Of a DNA stretch of 64,000 nucleotides, positions 10,974 through 21,510 are shown in pieces (position 1 is the first letter of the stretch; each line of letters opens with the position of its first letter). Below the pieces are notes generated by a model, which ran no database searches, was not told the DNA's origin, and saw only the letters and a program-made list of their open reading frames with translations. The stretch comes from Adiantum capillus-veneris (taxonomy: Eukaryota > Streptophyta > Polypodiopsida > Polypodiales > Pteridaceae), in NCBI GenBank assembly GCA_014529385.2, contig CM043960.1, positions 36,007,396 through 36,071,395 of the forward strand. Reading direction: 5' to 3'. Made by a program: the position numbers and the translations under genes.

Positions 10974-12435
10974 TCAAAGACCAAGGGCATGGGCCATTGA
11001 GGTCTTTCTTTTTTCCAACCCATTGGTGGCCAAGTTTGAGTCATTTAAAAAACAAAATGGGCTGCATTGAGTTGACTGAAAAATTTGTGTGTTGAACTCT
11101 TTTTTTGATAAATTTTTCCCAAAAATTAAAATACAAACCTTATCACTATGGACTTGAACAGTGCAGTGATGTGGGTGGGCTGCTAGCTACTATGGCAAAA
11201 AATCAAAAAGATCAAACAATACGCACACAAACAGAATCAAAGATACAAAAAAACTAAACTAACAAACATAGGTCTGTACAGACAGTAACCATTATCAACA
11301 ACAAATGCACCCTTCCTAGCCTTTCCTACAACAACAACACAGAATGCAATTAGAACTTGATGAACAATAGCTTCTCGACAATAGCACCAAAGATGTCAAT
11401 TGTGGGGCCTTGTCGTGTGTAGTGTGCAAGCCATGAAGGCTGCAAGCACACAACCTTGTTGTAGAAAAGCTCAACAGGGGTAGACATTGTATCATTCACC
11501 TCCCTCTGTCGCCAACAAAGAGGGAATCTTGTGTTAAAGTAAAGGGGGAGCTCAGCTCTATTGCTCAACCATCTTATAACCATTGTACTGCCACCGATGC
11601 TTGATCATGCACACCCTCTCTCTATCACGTTCACACACATAAACATCAAGAGGATGAGGGGAGAGATAAGGAGAGCAAAACCTCTCTGCATTAGTGCCTT
11701 TGAGAATGACCCAAAATCTAAGTTACAATAGCTTTTTGGTGGGTCATTCTGTTCATATATGGGCACCCAGACTGGATCGGTCAACACTAAATCCTTATCT
11801 GCTAAAGTTTGTGGTGCACCTCTCATCAAGGATCACCCAATCAATGATCATGTACATACGAGACTAGCAAGCTAGCTCCATGACTAAAAATACTACAAAT
11901 AATAAGAATGATGCCATAGATTAACAAAGATAAATCAAAGTAAACATAGAAGATTTTGTGAAACACATTTGTCAAGTCAAAACTTCATTTTGGGTAAATA
12001 TGCATGCAACCTCTCATAAAGACAGAGCAATAGCCTTATGAGTAATATCTTCACTTGAACAAGTTGATATGACAAAAATCTTTTGAAGAGCTATGAATGA
12101 AAAAAGAAACATTAGTTAAATTTTTTGTACTGAGAATTTTTTAACAAAATATCAAAAAATTAGATTGTGCATGGTCTACTAGAGTGCCATACGGAAGTAA
12201 GGTGGAGAGTCGACACAATGTCTCAACAAAATTTATATCGGCATAATGTCTCTCCAAAATTTATAAGGAACAAAATATGTGCCCCACCTAATATGTGGTC
12301 ATGGTATCTCTAATAAATTGGTATTCAGTTCCTTGCCACAGCCATCTGAATTATTTTCTTTCTTGTGATTTTGTATTCAAGTCCTTACACCACATCCATG
12401 TTGGGTATATCTTGCAATTAACATGTTCCAAGAGA
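10974..12435. other. No recognisable gene; dispersed repeat at 11,822-11,932
   Basis: Open frames on the minus strand at 11,350-11,583 and 11,605-11,829 carry no motif that I recognise. The segment 11,822-11,932 matches 3831-3935, showing that part of this stretch is repeated. Confidence 0.45.
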
Positions 12436-13810
12436 CTACATTTTCAATAGATAGATTGTTGAGAACTTTATGTAATTTTTTAAGGGCACCAAAGTTGGCA
12501 TACATATCAAACAAAGCAAGCCTGGTCCCTTGCTGCTTCTCCTCTCTTTGGCTTTAAAAGTAGGTTGTGTCATTGCAGCTCTCTTGAATGAGCCATCTAG
12601 ATTTCTTACAATTTTCACAGGTGACACACCAATGGAGTGCCTTGTTTGCCCTCTTAAGAAGGCTAGTGTATCCTCATTAAGCTCAATTTCAAGCTCCTCT
12701 TTCAAACATTTGTTTTAGTACAATAGTCCATGTCTATGACAAATCCTAATTGGGGTAATCCCTCACCTCCAAGACCCCTAACATTATTAGTTGTATAGCT
12801 TCTCACCTCTCAATTGAACATATTCTCTTTAATTGTTGCCAAGAAGAGACACTTTCATCCTTCTTTGTGATGATAACCCTAGAAATACCTTTGTGACCTA
12901 TTGAACGCTGATGTATACTAGGAAGATTGAATTCCTCATCCAAAGATCAACTTCTTTTCATTGGTAGAATTTCTTGCCCTGTATTTTTTTCCGCATCCCT
13001 CATGGAAAGGCTAATCTTATTCCTAGTCATGGAAACAACCTTAGCTCATACCTCTTGATCTCTCTTCGCAACATCTTTTGTGTCAGTAATTATACATGTG
13101 GCAATTTGTGATACATGCACAATCCTATCCTAAGCCCACAAGTTGCACAAAGTAGCCATGATCTATGATAGGTGAAATACTAACTTTGTAAACATTGAAC
13201 ATCTCAAGTTCCTATGGTTGATGCCCTTTTGAAGAACTAGGGTTTCTACCATCTCAATCCCTCTTGCTTTGGTCTCTGCTTTTGTCATCATCATCACTAT
13301 CAGCAAATCCTTTGTATCTCTTGATCATCATGTTCTCTATGAGTCTTTAACGATTGTATCCCTATGGCTAAGATCCCTTCCATATTCATTCTCTTTGTCA
13401 TGGTTTCTCGGTCTTTCATACCTTATCTCGTGTCGATCATGTCTAACCAGATTTCCATCATCATGTCAATCATGTCTACTGCGATCTCCATCACCATCTC
13501 TTCTCCAACTTTTTCCCTTGTGTTGACTATCACATTCACTTATACTATCATGTCTAGTATCTACTATCACCACCGCTTTTGTGTTGTTAAGGTGCTTTCA
13601 CCCCCCCAATGGACTTCGCTAATTGGTAGAAAACTTAGGTAGAATACAACATAGGCATGCTACAATCGATATGCTTTTATAAAAGGCTGAATTATTCTTT
13701 AGCCATCCTAGAGATGCTCTCTTGAATTTGTTTGCAGGGACCGACAACTTTGGCTTTGTGTTTGGGCCTTTATGGACCGCCTTGTGATAGAGGTCAAGCA
13801 AGATCATCAT
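12436..13810 (-). pseudogene. PRP22/DHX8-like splicing helicase N-terminal region, pseudogene fragment
   Basis: PRP22/DHX8 is the DEAH-box RNA helicase that releases spliced mRNA from the spliceosome. Minus-strand reading gives its N-terminal domains in order: an Arg/Asp/His-rich stretch (about 13,240-13,520); an S1 RNA-binding domain with VYKVSISPIIDHGYFVQL near 13,180, DVAKRDQEVWAKVVSMTRNK near 13,070 (a stop in place of W) and ISLSMRDAEKNTG just after; then GISRVII, LKRICSIER-EAIQLIMLGV near 12,810; then EELEIELNEDTLAFLRGQTR, SPVKIVRNLDGSFKRAA and KERR at 12,530-12,705. The 63-codon frame at 13,619-13,810 (HKGPNTKPKLSVPANKFK) may be the variable segment before the RD-rich part. Stops and frameshifts are scattered, the helicase core is absent, and no introns are evident. 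This is a truncated, probably retro-copied or transposon-carried fragment. Confidence 0.78.
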
Positions 13811-13858
13811 GTTTATAGATCCCTACTTCCTCCATACTTTATCGTCATTTTGGACATC

Positions 13859-13940
13859 TTTTTTTTTTTTCAAAACCCACAATACAAGGGTGGATAGATA
13901 ATAATAACCAAAAAATTACATGAGAAACCGTACTTACCAT
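13859..13940 (-). mobile_element. LINE 3' end with poly(A) tail (minus orientation), diverged
   Basis: A T run at 13,859-13,870 (the poly(A) tail of a minus-strand insertion) is followed by ACCCACAATACAAGGGTGG, a diverged form of the CTCACAATGGTGAG stem-loop, and ACTTACCATGAGCCAC, resembling the 3' UTR of the other LINE tails here. How far it extends is unclear. Confidence 0.5.
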
Positions 13941-14971
13941 GAGCCACAAGCACCCACAACCAACATACCAAAACAATACATTAAGAACAATAGAGAGGCT
14001 TCCACTGACTCTGACTCTGCATGAGCTTCCACCCTAGATAGATATCACCCTCTAGATGACATAACTCAAAGCAACCCATTAAACCATTACACTAGCTAAT
14101 AAGGTATCCACCCACCAATAGATACATTAGATATGGAAGGAGAAATATTTGTCGAACGCATGGGGCCCAGCGATCCACATCACCAAAAGGAGCCTTGTGA
14201 GGTGCCACCATGCAGTCGCCGCCACCACCAGAAACATCATGTCAGGAGAGAGTCGCCTCATAAACCCAAAGTAGGACTGAATCAAAAAACACCATCAAAT
14301 TAGGAGCCCAAACATAATCACCAACACCATCAACAGTACAGTCACAAGCGGAAATTAGAACCATCATTGGGGAGAAATGCAAACTAAGATCAAGCTAAAA
14401 TAGGGGAGCCAAGCCCCATTTGAAATCACCCTTGTTTCCATCGAGGCCTCCATTGCCGGCCATGTAAATGAAAGGCTCCCAAGGGCAAAAGGCAAACTGA
14501 GTGGATATTGATTATCCTCCCCGGGGGGTGGGAGTAGCACCCTCTCCCAAGATCCAAAAAAGAGAAGCATCGACAAGGGTAGGGCACTGTAGGAGAAGAC
14601 GGAATTGCTCACCCATTCATCCCAAAAGCGATCGTGTCTAAGAAATCGCGTCACCCCTACCAACTCAGCAAGCATGTCCACCCCACCCTGTCTCACAGCA
14701 TTGTCGTGAGACTCCAACTGTGCGACCTTGCAGGTAGCAGGGTGAAGGAGAAGGGTGATCCACATACCCTTAAGATGATCTTTGTCATCAATGTTCAAGC
14801 AGTGTTACATTTTTTTTCTAGATTCTCTATTTTGTAGTTGTAATTGATGGCATTCACCATGCTTTGGATGGCAATTGGCTGCCCTTTCATTTCATTTTAC
14901 AAGAGATAGTTGGACTCTTAATTTATGCCATTGTGTTGATGTAGTTCCCTTTCAAGAAACTTTGGAAACCC
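13941..14971. other. No supported gene
   Basis: A 144-codon minus-strand frame at 14,364-14,798 has no recognisable domain. The sequence could be the body of the LINE whose tail lies at 13,859, but I could not identify reverse transcriptase or zf-RVT motifs in it. Confidence 0.35.
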
Positions 14972-15335
14972 TTTTTTTTTTTTGGCAAAACTCACAATGG
15001 TGAGTGGAATAGCCGCAAAAAATTATAGATTATTGCCATGCTCGTACTGAGCCATCGTATCTTCAAGCAACATGATACATCAATTGACCAAGGAACCACC
15101 CTGTGGCAAGGTAGGGCCCGCACCCTTATCTATGGGTATCAGTATCAATTATCATGTTCCATTCGTCAGAGTTCTTACATTTTCCAAAGGCCAAGATCAC
15201 ACCTCTGTTTTCTTCTATTATTTTTTGAAGCTAGCTAATTCCACTATGTTATTGAATGTCCGACAATTCCTAACCTTCCAGACCTGTTTGAAGTAGCAGA
15301 ATCTAACTATTTGTGTTGTGTTCTAAGAATGTTTT
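14972..15335 (-). mobile_element. 5'-truncated LINE: end of ORF2 (zf-RVT tail), 3' UTR, poly(A)
   Basis: The minus strand reads VRFCYFKQVWKVRNCRTFNN and then IVELASF near 15,230-15,310. This matches the C-terminal end of LINE ORF2 just after the zinc-binding domain, as also seen at 26,200 and 28,250. The 3' UTR contains CTCACAATGGTGAG at 14,991-15,004 (a 5-bp stem with a 4-base loop), followed by the poly(A) tail, seen as T at 14,972-14,983. The small size shows 5' truncation, normal for LINE insertion. Confidence 0.7.
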
Positions 15336-15825
15336 GTTGTGAAACTTAAAGCAAATGAAGTTATTGTTATTTGAATTTTCCTAGATATGCTCCCATCATA
15401 CCTTTGTATTTCATTTATGTAGAAGATTGAAAATCTAAGAAAGGGATTGTTTGTGACACTTATGGTGGTTATGATAGTCTATTTTTTATGTCATTACTTT
15501 CTTGGATGTTTCTCATTTGGTATTTTATTCAATGTAAAGTTTCAAATTGTAAATTTTGGATTCTTTGTTGATTACGTAATTGCTATCCTTTGCTCACTTT
15601 GGGTTTTGGGTTTTGTTTTTTTTTTTGGGTGGTGGTGGTTAAAAGGTAGAACCAGTTTACTGTCACACAATGTTTGCATCATAAAGGCCTTATTTTCTAT
15701 TCTCACCGCTTCAGTGCTTCATACTATGTTAATTTTTATAGTCAATTCGACAGATTTGAAACATGCATAGGTTACACACATGCTTGAGTAAGGGCCTCCA
15801 ATGTCAAGCATAAGTGAAGGAAGAT
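15336..15825. other. No supported gene
   Basis: T-rich sequence. The 107-codon plus frame at 15,447-15,770 is hydrophobic because of the T richness and shows no domain. Confidence 0.4.
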
Positions 15826-15935
15826 TTTAGGAAATGAAAAGTTCCATGGAAAGGGAAAGTCAAAAGACTTTTCATGTCCATGTAAAGAGTTGGTCGAGTG
15901 TGCGTCAATACAATTATATTTTCTTCTTTGTTATC
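15826..15935. repeat. Direct repeat copy 1 flanking the SINE
   Basis: The block TTAGGAAATGAAAAGT, then AAAGTCAAAAGACTTTTCAT, then GTCCATGTA, then GAGTTGGTCGAGTGTGC recurs at 16,245-16,345 with about 85 percent identity by eye. AAAGTCAAAAGACTTT is itself palindromic. Confidence 0.8.
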
Positions 15936-16145
15936 TTTTTTTTTAAAGAGTATGAACTTGATATTACAACTCACACACCCGACTCCGTGAGGTGGAGCAT
16001 CCCAGACGGATAAAATTGGTCAATCCATCATATGGATTAGGGGAACAACCCCTAAGCTACATGTCACACAAGTTGTCAAGGGGGTTTGAACCCGAGACCT
16101 TAGACACAAGAGGCTCTTGCTCTATCAACTGAGCTAGCACTCGTT
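15936..16145 (-). mobile_element. tRNA-derived SINE with poly(A) tail
   Basis: The minus strand has a tRNA-like head: box A TAGCTCAGTTGA (plus-strand 16,125-16,136) and box B GGTTCAAACCC (16,082-16,092), spaced as in a tRNA gene. The 3' side cannot fold into a complete acceptor stem. A tRNA-unrelated body of about 110 bases follows, ending in TTTAAAAAAAAAG (T run on plus at 15,936-15,944). RNA polymerase III would transcribe it, with LINE proteins supplying retrotransposition. Target duplications cannot be resolved because both flanks are ATCTTTTTTT-like. Confidence 0.75.
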
Positions 16146-16244
16146 GAAATCTTTTTTTTATTGTTTTCTTCTCTTTATGGTTTCTCTTTCCCGTAGGGTC
16201 CCCCAATTTCAAAAAAAAAATCCTTTCAAAACACCTTATGGTGA

Positions 16245-16345
16245 GTTTAGGAAATGAAAAGTCCCATGCCATTGAAAAGTCAAAAGACTTTTCATATCCA
16301 TATACGAAGAGTTGATTCAAGTGTGCATTCATATCTTTGTACTCT
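16245..16345. repeat. Direct repeat copy 2 flanking the SINE
   Basis: Second copy of the block at 15,826-15,935, in the same orientation, 100 bases beyond the SINE head. Confidence 0.8.
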
Positions 16346-17179
16346 TCTTCTTGTTTTCCTTTCCTTAAGTGTGTTTGGTGCTTTTTAGATTTTCTTTGCA
16401 CCATGCATTTTGTATACTAGTATGAGATCCGCGCGTTGCTGCGGCCAAGAAAAAACAAGTCCCAATTTTGGTAACCGTCCTCTTCCCCTCCCCCCCTTCA
16501 AGGTGAAAACATGTGCAAACATTCTCTATGCATCTACAAGGTAGTGCCAATTATATCTTGAATGATTCAATATCAAAATAAATCATCCTATTCAAAGCTC
16601 TAATAAGGTTCTGCATCCAACTATCAATAAATAGTGATCTTGTGTAGGAGGGAGGAGGTGGCATCTAGAACCTCTCAAAAAGACAACCCAATGAACAGCC
16701 ACCCAGGTGCTCAACTCATTTTTCTATCATTGTTGAGGTATAAAAGTAATTGCTAATATTTTAAGCCATTACATTGTCCCATGGCACTTTATATTGTTAA
16801 ATGTTGTTTGCTAGCGATATGGACATGAGATACAACTTGGAGCTCTTAGGATGGCAATTGTTTTAGGGTCTATAGATAGTGTGTATATCCATGGTAAACT
16901 TGGTGTTTAAGCTATGAAGATTTGTAGTTTTGCATAGCATGTACTATTCCAAACACATTTTAATGATTCTTGAAAACACAAGCAAAGGTAAATGCATTTG
17001 GATGTTGTATATCTTCTTGCATTTGCTTATGATTAAAGCTTCCTCGTCTTGCCCATGTAATGGGCATATCTTGTAGTCAATGTAGTTCAATAGATGCTAG
17101 ATCATACTCAAACTATAAGTAAGTCAAAGCCTTATTGTACTTTCAAAAGTATGCCACACTTTTAAAATTGTCTTGCCAA
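16346..17179. other. No supported gene
   Basis: Mixed AT-rich sequence without a long coding frame or repeat structure that I recognise. A short ACTAGTATGAGATCCGCGCG segment at 16,417 is locally CpG-rich. Confidence 0.45.
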
Positions 17180-18710
17180 TACTGCCCCTCACCTCCTCTA
17201 AAAGCATCCCAAACCTTCCTCGTCATCATTTACAGTTGATTGCATATTAAGAGAAGCCCTTGCTTCTCCTTCTTTAAAAATAGCCAAGAGCTTCCTCACC
17301 TTTTTGTAGTGTTTCCCTCATTGGGCATAAGCACAGTCCAAGAGCATATAGTGCAACAAACAATGCAATCCTAGAGGCAACATTTGGAATGAAATCTAGA
17401 GAAAAGCCCTTCCTTTTCCTCCTTTAAAAGCATCCCAAAGCTAATTGAGAAGCCCTAGATTTGCCTCTCTTAGAAAGAGCCCATAGCTTCCTCACCGTTC
17501 TCTCGTCTTTCCCTTGCTTGGAATAAGGGCAACCCAAGATCATATATTGCAACAAACAATGCAATCCAAGAGACAACATTTTGCAATAAGAGCTCATCAA
17601 CGGCTTTCAAAAGATCACCACAGTTGGCGGACATGTTGGCCAAAGCATTGCCAAAACATGATGTTTTCTTCTATGAGCCCCACTTACCATCACATTATAA
17701 ATTTATCTCTCATGTCCACTTCTTGCAGAGTGAAAATTTTTATTAAGTTGCAACATTGCAAAGAAGCCCTTTCTTCAACTTGTCTAAAAGCTCCCAAAGC
17801 TTCCTCATCATTCATAGGTTATCGTCTAGAGAGAAAGCCTTGGCATTGTCTCCCCTAAAAAAGCCAAAAGCTTTCTCACCTTTCAGTCATGTTTCTCTCA
17901 CTGGGCATAAAAGCACTACAAGAGCTATGCTACAACTCGTCTAAAAGCTCCCAAAGCTTCCTCATCATTCATAGGTTATCGTCTAGAGAGAAAGCCTTGG
18001 CATTGTCTCCCCTAAAAAAGCCAAAAGCTTTCTCACCTTTCAGTCATGTTTCCCTCACTGGGCATAAAAGCACTACAAGAGCATATGCTACAATAGCCAA
18101 TCCAGTCCAAGAGGCAACATTTTGAAATGGGAGTGCAGTGTCAAAATCTCATGCCTTCAATAGTACAAGAAACTTGAAAAACAAATCTCTACCAAGCACG
18201 ATGATGCTACTTTCCAATAGCCCTTGACTACTCATCTCATCGTGAATGTGCTCACCCATTTCATCTTCTTACATTATATTGTGTGACTTCAAAATGCATG
18301 TGCAGGTTACTGCATGAAGAGAGGGGACCTAACTACATATTTGATTAAAATAACCCAGAGTTTCTTGGCATGCCCATGTTGGTGGACCATGGAATAAGAG
18401 TTGTCCAAGTGCTGACATCCCGGACATGGCACTCATCACAAACATGCAATTGCATTTGGAGAGAGTCTATCCCTATGCATGAGATGACAACGACCTACAA
18501 CTTGTTTCATGTGTCCCACACCTGACATAAATCTCAACCAAAGCAATGTCAAGGTCAATCAAGATTTTCATCGAGAACTTGTTGCACTTCAAGAATACAC
18601 CACACTTGGAAGACACAACAACCAAAGCTCTGCCAAGCAAGATGTTCTTTTCCAGCTGCCTATATAGATTAGACTTTGTCCTATGTTTTACTCGTCAAGG
18701 CTATAGTAAT
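17180..18710 (-). pseudogene. Pentatricopeptide repeat (PLS-class) gene remnant
   Basis: PPR proteins bind organellar RNA and, in the PLS class, guide C-to-U editing. The minus strand carries repeated PPR-like text: NILLGRALVVVSSKCGVF near 18,630, LDIALVEIYVRCGTHET near 18,520, VRDVSTWTTLIPW near 18,390, NVASWTGLAIVAYALV near 18,090, NVASRIALFVALYALGL near 17,360 and NVVSWIALFVAIYDLGL near 17,560, several followed by GEEA-GSF/GYF. These match the pattern of an L motif ending (ALVDMYxKCG) and an S motif (RNVVSWTALIAGY). Stops and frameshifts break every motif. Part of it has been tandemly duplicated. I could not identify a start, transit peptide, E or DYW domain. Confidence 0.72.
17782..18095. 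repeat. 157-bp tandem duplication within the PPR remnant
   Basis: The block starting GTCTAAAAGCTCCCAAAGC at 17,782 is repeated at 17,939 almost without change (a TCTCTC/TCCCTC difference and a small indel near the end). Older, more diverged versions of the same unit lie at about 17,180-17,390 and 17,400-17,600. Confidence 0.93.
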
Positions 18711-19098
18711 ACCTTGTGTACATGTGTGCAAGTGCCCATGTATGCATATGAAACTTGTGAATTCATATAAAGTCATGATTGACACTTGAAGTGCTTGCTT
18801 TTTTCATGAAAAAAGGGTCAAAATTGTGACTGTAGATCTTGTGTGAGCGCAAGGTGCAATTCAGGGACAATAACAACTTCAAGTTGTAAAACAACATTAA
18901 ACACAACATTTCAAAGCGGAAAATCATTGACAGCACATGAACAACACTCAAAGATGAGAAAGGGATAGCGTTCATGAAAAAGTTTAGGAAAATTGAATAA
19001 AATAATCTAGCAATTGGTTTATGTTGGTAACGAAAAACTATAAATGTGAAAGGACCACCATACAAACTTGTATATCTGTAGTACATCTGTAAAAGTTT
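18711..19098. other. No supported gene
   Basis: AT-rich. The minus-strand open frame 18,763-19,086 has no recognisable motif. Confidence 0.4.
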
Positions 19099-19230
19099 GT
19101 TGTGGCCTTGCTAAACATGTAAGGAAAACCAATTCTTCAAGTGATAAACCTCATATAGGTCATCGTTGTGGCTTTGCTAAACATGTAAAACAAAACCAAT
19201 TCTTCAAGTGATAAACCTCATATAGTTGAC
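19099..19230. repeat. 66-bp tandem duplication
   Basis: GTTGTGGCCTTGCTAAACAT at 19,099 recurs at 19,165 as GTTGTGGCTTTGCTAAACAT, followed in both by AACCAATTCTTCAAGTGATA and AACCTCATATAG. Confidence 0.92.
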
Positions 19231-19463
19231 CTGTAAAAACTCAACACAACATGTTCTCCAATGTGATTGTAAGCATATGCAAGGAAAATCTTAGCTACTT
19301 GCATGAAGAAAACAAAAACTTCGCCTGTGATGACATGCTATATACAATATATTAGAAGGTTACAAAATAAAACATGCAGATACTATCTTGTTGCAACAAA
19401 TTTATCAACATCACTTTATTAAAAAAATTCAACACATGCTCTCACTCTTTTGCTAGATGAGAA

Positions 19464-19468
<5 letters not shown>

Positions 19469-19532
<64 letters not shown>
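19469..19532. repeat. Compound microsatellite (TG)n(AG)n
   Basis: About 43 bases of TG pass directly into about 20 bases of AG. Confidence 0.96.
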
Positions 19533-19533
<1 letters not shown>

Positions 19534-19684
19534 AGAGCAAAAGCATACCTTGATAGCCATATGGAAGATAGCTTGAAATGCAGTCTTTAGACTCATAACT
19601 CATACTGATCATCAACCAGGGCTTGACAAGATTCCCGTGACGGAAAGGAGCAAAGTAGAGCGACTCGAGCATCCTCACAAAACC

Positions 19685-19731
19685 TACTCAACACACACAC
19701 GTGCGCGCGCGCACGCACACACACACACACA
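19685..19731. repeat. (CA)n with CG-rich centre
   Basis: ACACACACGTGCGCGCGCGC followed by ACGCACACACACACACAC: an alternating purine-pyrimidine tract with a strong Z-DNA character. Confidence 0.93.
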
Positions 19732-19953
19732 AGGGCAGAGTGCAGGGAGTTGTGCATGGAGATTTAAGAGAGAAGTAGAGAAGTATTGGCCCTCATAGAT
19801 ACATCATATACGTGGGCTATCGTTTCTAGCTAAACGTCAGTGGGAGATTGTGCCATGTTTGTCTTGGACATGCCACACAATTGTGACCAACTACACACGC
19901 TTGATTCCACGTTGAAATTCTATAGGCTCCTCCCAACAGATGCATGGAGGTGT

Positions 19954-20070
<117 letters not shown>

Positions 20071-20224
20071 GGTTGTGCATGCATGCTCAAGAGTGAAGTG
20101 ATTTGACGGTGTGTGGGAGCCTCCATCTCTTGAGAATTTCTCAAGCTCAATAAAGAATAGTATAGATAGATTTACTTTAAAATTATTTCAATCAAGAATA
20201 TTTTTTTGGCACTCTCTTGGAGAC

Positions 20225-20226
<2 letters not shown>

Positions 20227-20287
<61 letters not shown>

Positions 20288-20290
20288 ACA
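20227..20290. repeat. Compound microsatellite (CT)n(CA)n
   Basis: About 36 bases of CT then 28 of CA. It lies inside the open frame that leads into the LINE ORF1 end. Confidence 0.96.
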
Positions 20291-20563
20291 TGCCCTTCCA
20301 TTTTGGAGTTATTCAAGACCAATGTTCGATTAAAATTGGAGAGTTGTGTATTACTTAAAGAACCGGAATTCCCAAAGCCTCATGTCTTGTATGACAATAT
20401 ATTCGAAGTTTTGGGGAAGACGAATCAAGAGGACCTTTTCATTTCCAAGCTGGATACCATGCAAGTTCCAACAAAAAAGGGGCCAATGGAAGAGGACAAC
20501 CTGAATGGGAACTCTGGGGAAGAGTTCCTGGAGGTAGAAGAATTTGTCCCCCTTTCCCAATGA
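20291..20563 (+). pseudogene. C-terminal end of a LINE ORF1, joined to ORF2 by ATGATGG
   Basis: A plus-strand frame runs through acidic text (KKGPMEEDNLNGNSGEEFLE, then VEEFVPLSQ) to a TGA at 20,561-20,563 that overlaps the ATG pair beginning ORF2 at 20,560. An ORF1 stop overlapping the ORF2 start is a common two-cistron LINE arrangement, allowing termination-reinitiation. The N-terminal part is missing or replaced: upstream lies the CT/CA microsatellite, so the RNA-binding domain and zinc knuckles are not seen. Confidence 0.6.
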
Positions 20564-21510
20564 TGGATACTCTCTCTATTCAATCTTGGAATGTGAAGGG
20601 ACTAAAAACCCGAAAGAAGGGCACTCTCTTCTGGGAGGAAGTGAAGAAAGAGAAGACAATCAATTGCTAGGCCATCCAAGAACACCATTTGGACGCCCGG
20701 TGCAAGAGAAAATAGGCTGTAGGAAAAAAACTTATCTTTTATGGGGAAGGAAGCGATGATTTCAGTGGTGTCTTGTCCATTGTTGATAGAGATTTGGAGC
20801 CAAAGGTGGTTCTTAACCAACCCTCCGAAAGAGTCCTTGGTGTTAGAATCAGATGGGACAATCAACCTATCACCATAGTAAATGTTTACGGCCCCTGCAA
20901 TGCAAAGGATAGAGCTAAATTGTGGATGTAGCTCAAGGATTCTCCGATCGAAGGGGAGTGGCTGATGGTTGGAGATTTCAATATGGTTGAGAAAAGCAAG
21001 GACAGAACAGGCTCCGCCAGTCTACTGGCTGGCTCAGAAAAGTCTAAATGGCTTAGCTTATGTGAGAAGTGGTCTATGATTGACTTGTGGGAAGTGGGCC
21101 CATGGAACAGCATGCCTGGATTCACCTACACAAGCCTTCAGTATGCCCACACTGCCTCCCAGCTGGATAGATGCTATTGCTCTCATCAAGCTGACTGGAT
21201 CTCATCGACGTTAGAGATGAAGGTAATCTCAAACAAAAGCCTCTCCAATCACATGCCATTACACTTAAAACTCAAGAAAGAAAAAGGGGGGATGATGACT
21301 TTTCTGAGCCAGCCAGTAGACTGGCGGAGCAAGTTGTGCGGCCAAAGTTGGGGAAGGAGCAAGTTGTGTTGGGGAAGGAGCAAGTTGTGCAGGGGGTTAG
21401 GCAAGAACACGCTTGAAGCCAAAGCTTAGGAAAGCCAACGGTGGGAATCTCATAAGATTCTTGCTAAATTAATGGAAGTAGAGCGAAAAGGAAATGTAGC
21501 ATGTACATTT
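20560..21510 (+). pseudogene. LINE ORF2 endonuclease domain, 3'-truncated
   Basis: One frame from ATG 20,560 (preferred because it overlaps the ORF1 stop and starts directly with the endonuclease) reads LSIQSWNVKGLKTRKKG, then AIQEHHLDA, then GVRIRWDNQPITIVNVYGP, then EGEWLMVGDFNMVE, QLDRCYC and NKSLSNHMPLHL. These are the motifs of an L1-type EEP endonuclease (the last corresponds to the SDH box, here NH). There is no frameshift to 21,429, but three in-frame TAG stops (about 20,668, 20,713 and 20,929). After another stop the linker continues as QRWESHKILAKLMEVERKG to about 21,500. Reverse transcriptase is absent, so the copy is truncated on the 3' side. Confidence 0.8.

Noticed and set aside
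15447-15770. Hydrophobic 107-codon frame that looks like a membrane protein
   Set aside because: The hydrophobicity follows from T-rich DNA (Phe, Val, Leu codons); no homology pattern or neighbouring exons.
16057-16145. Functional tRNA gene
   Set aside because: Boxes A and B are good, but the acceptor stem cannot pair and the sequence continues into a body with a poly(A) tail, so it is a SINE.
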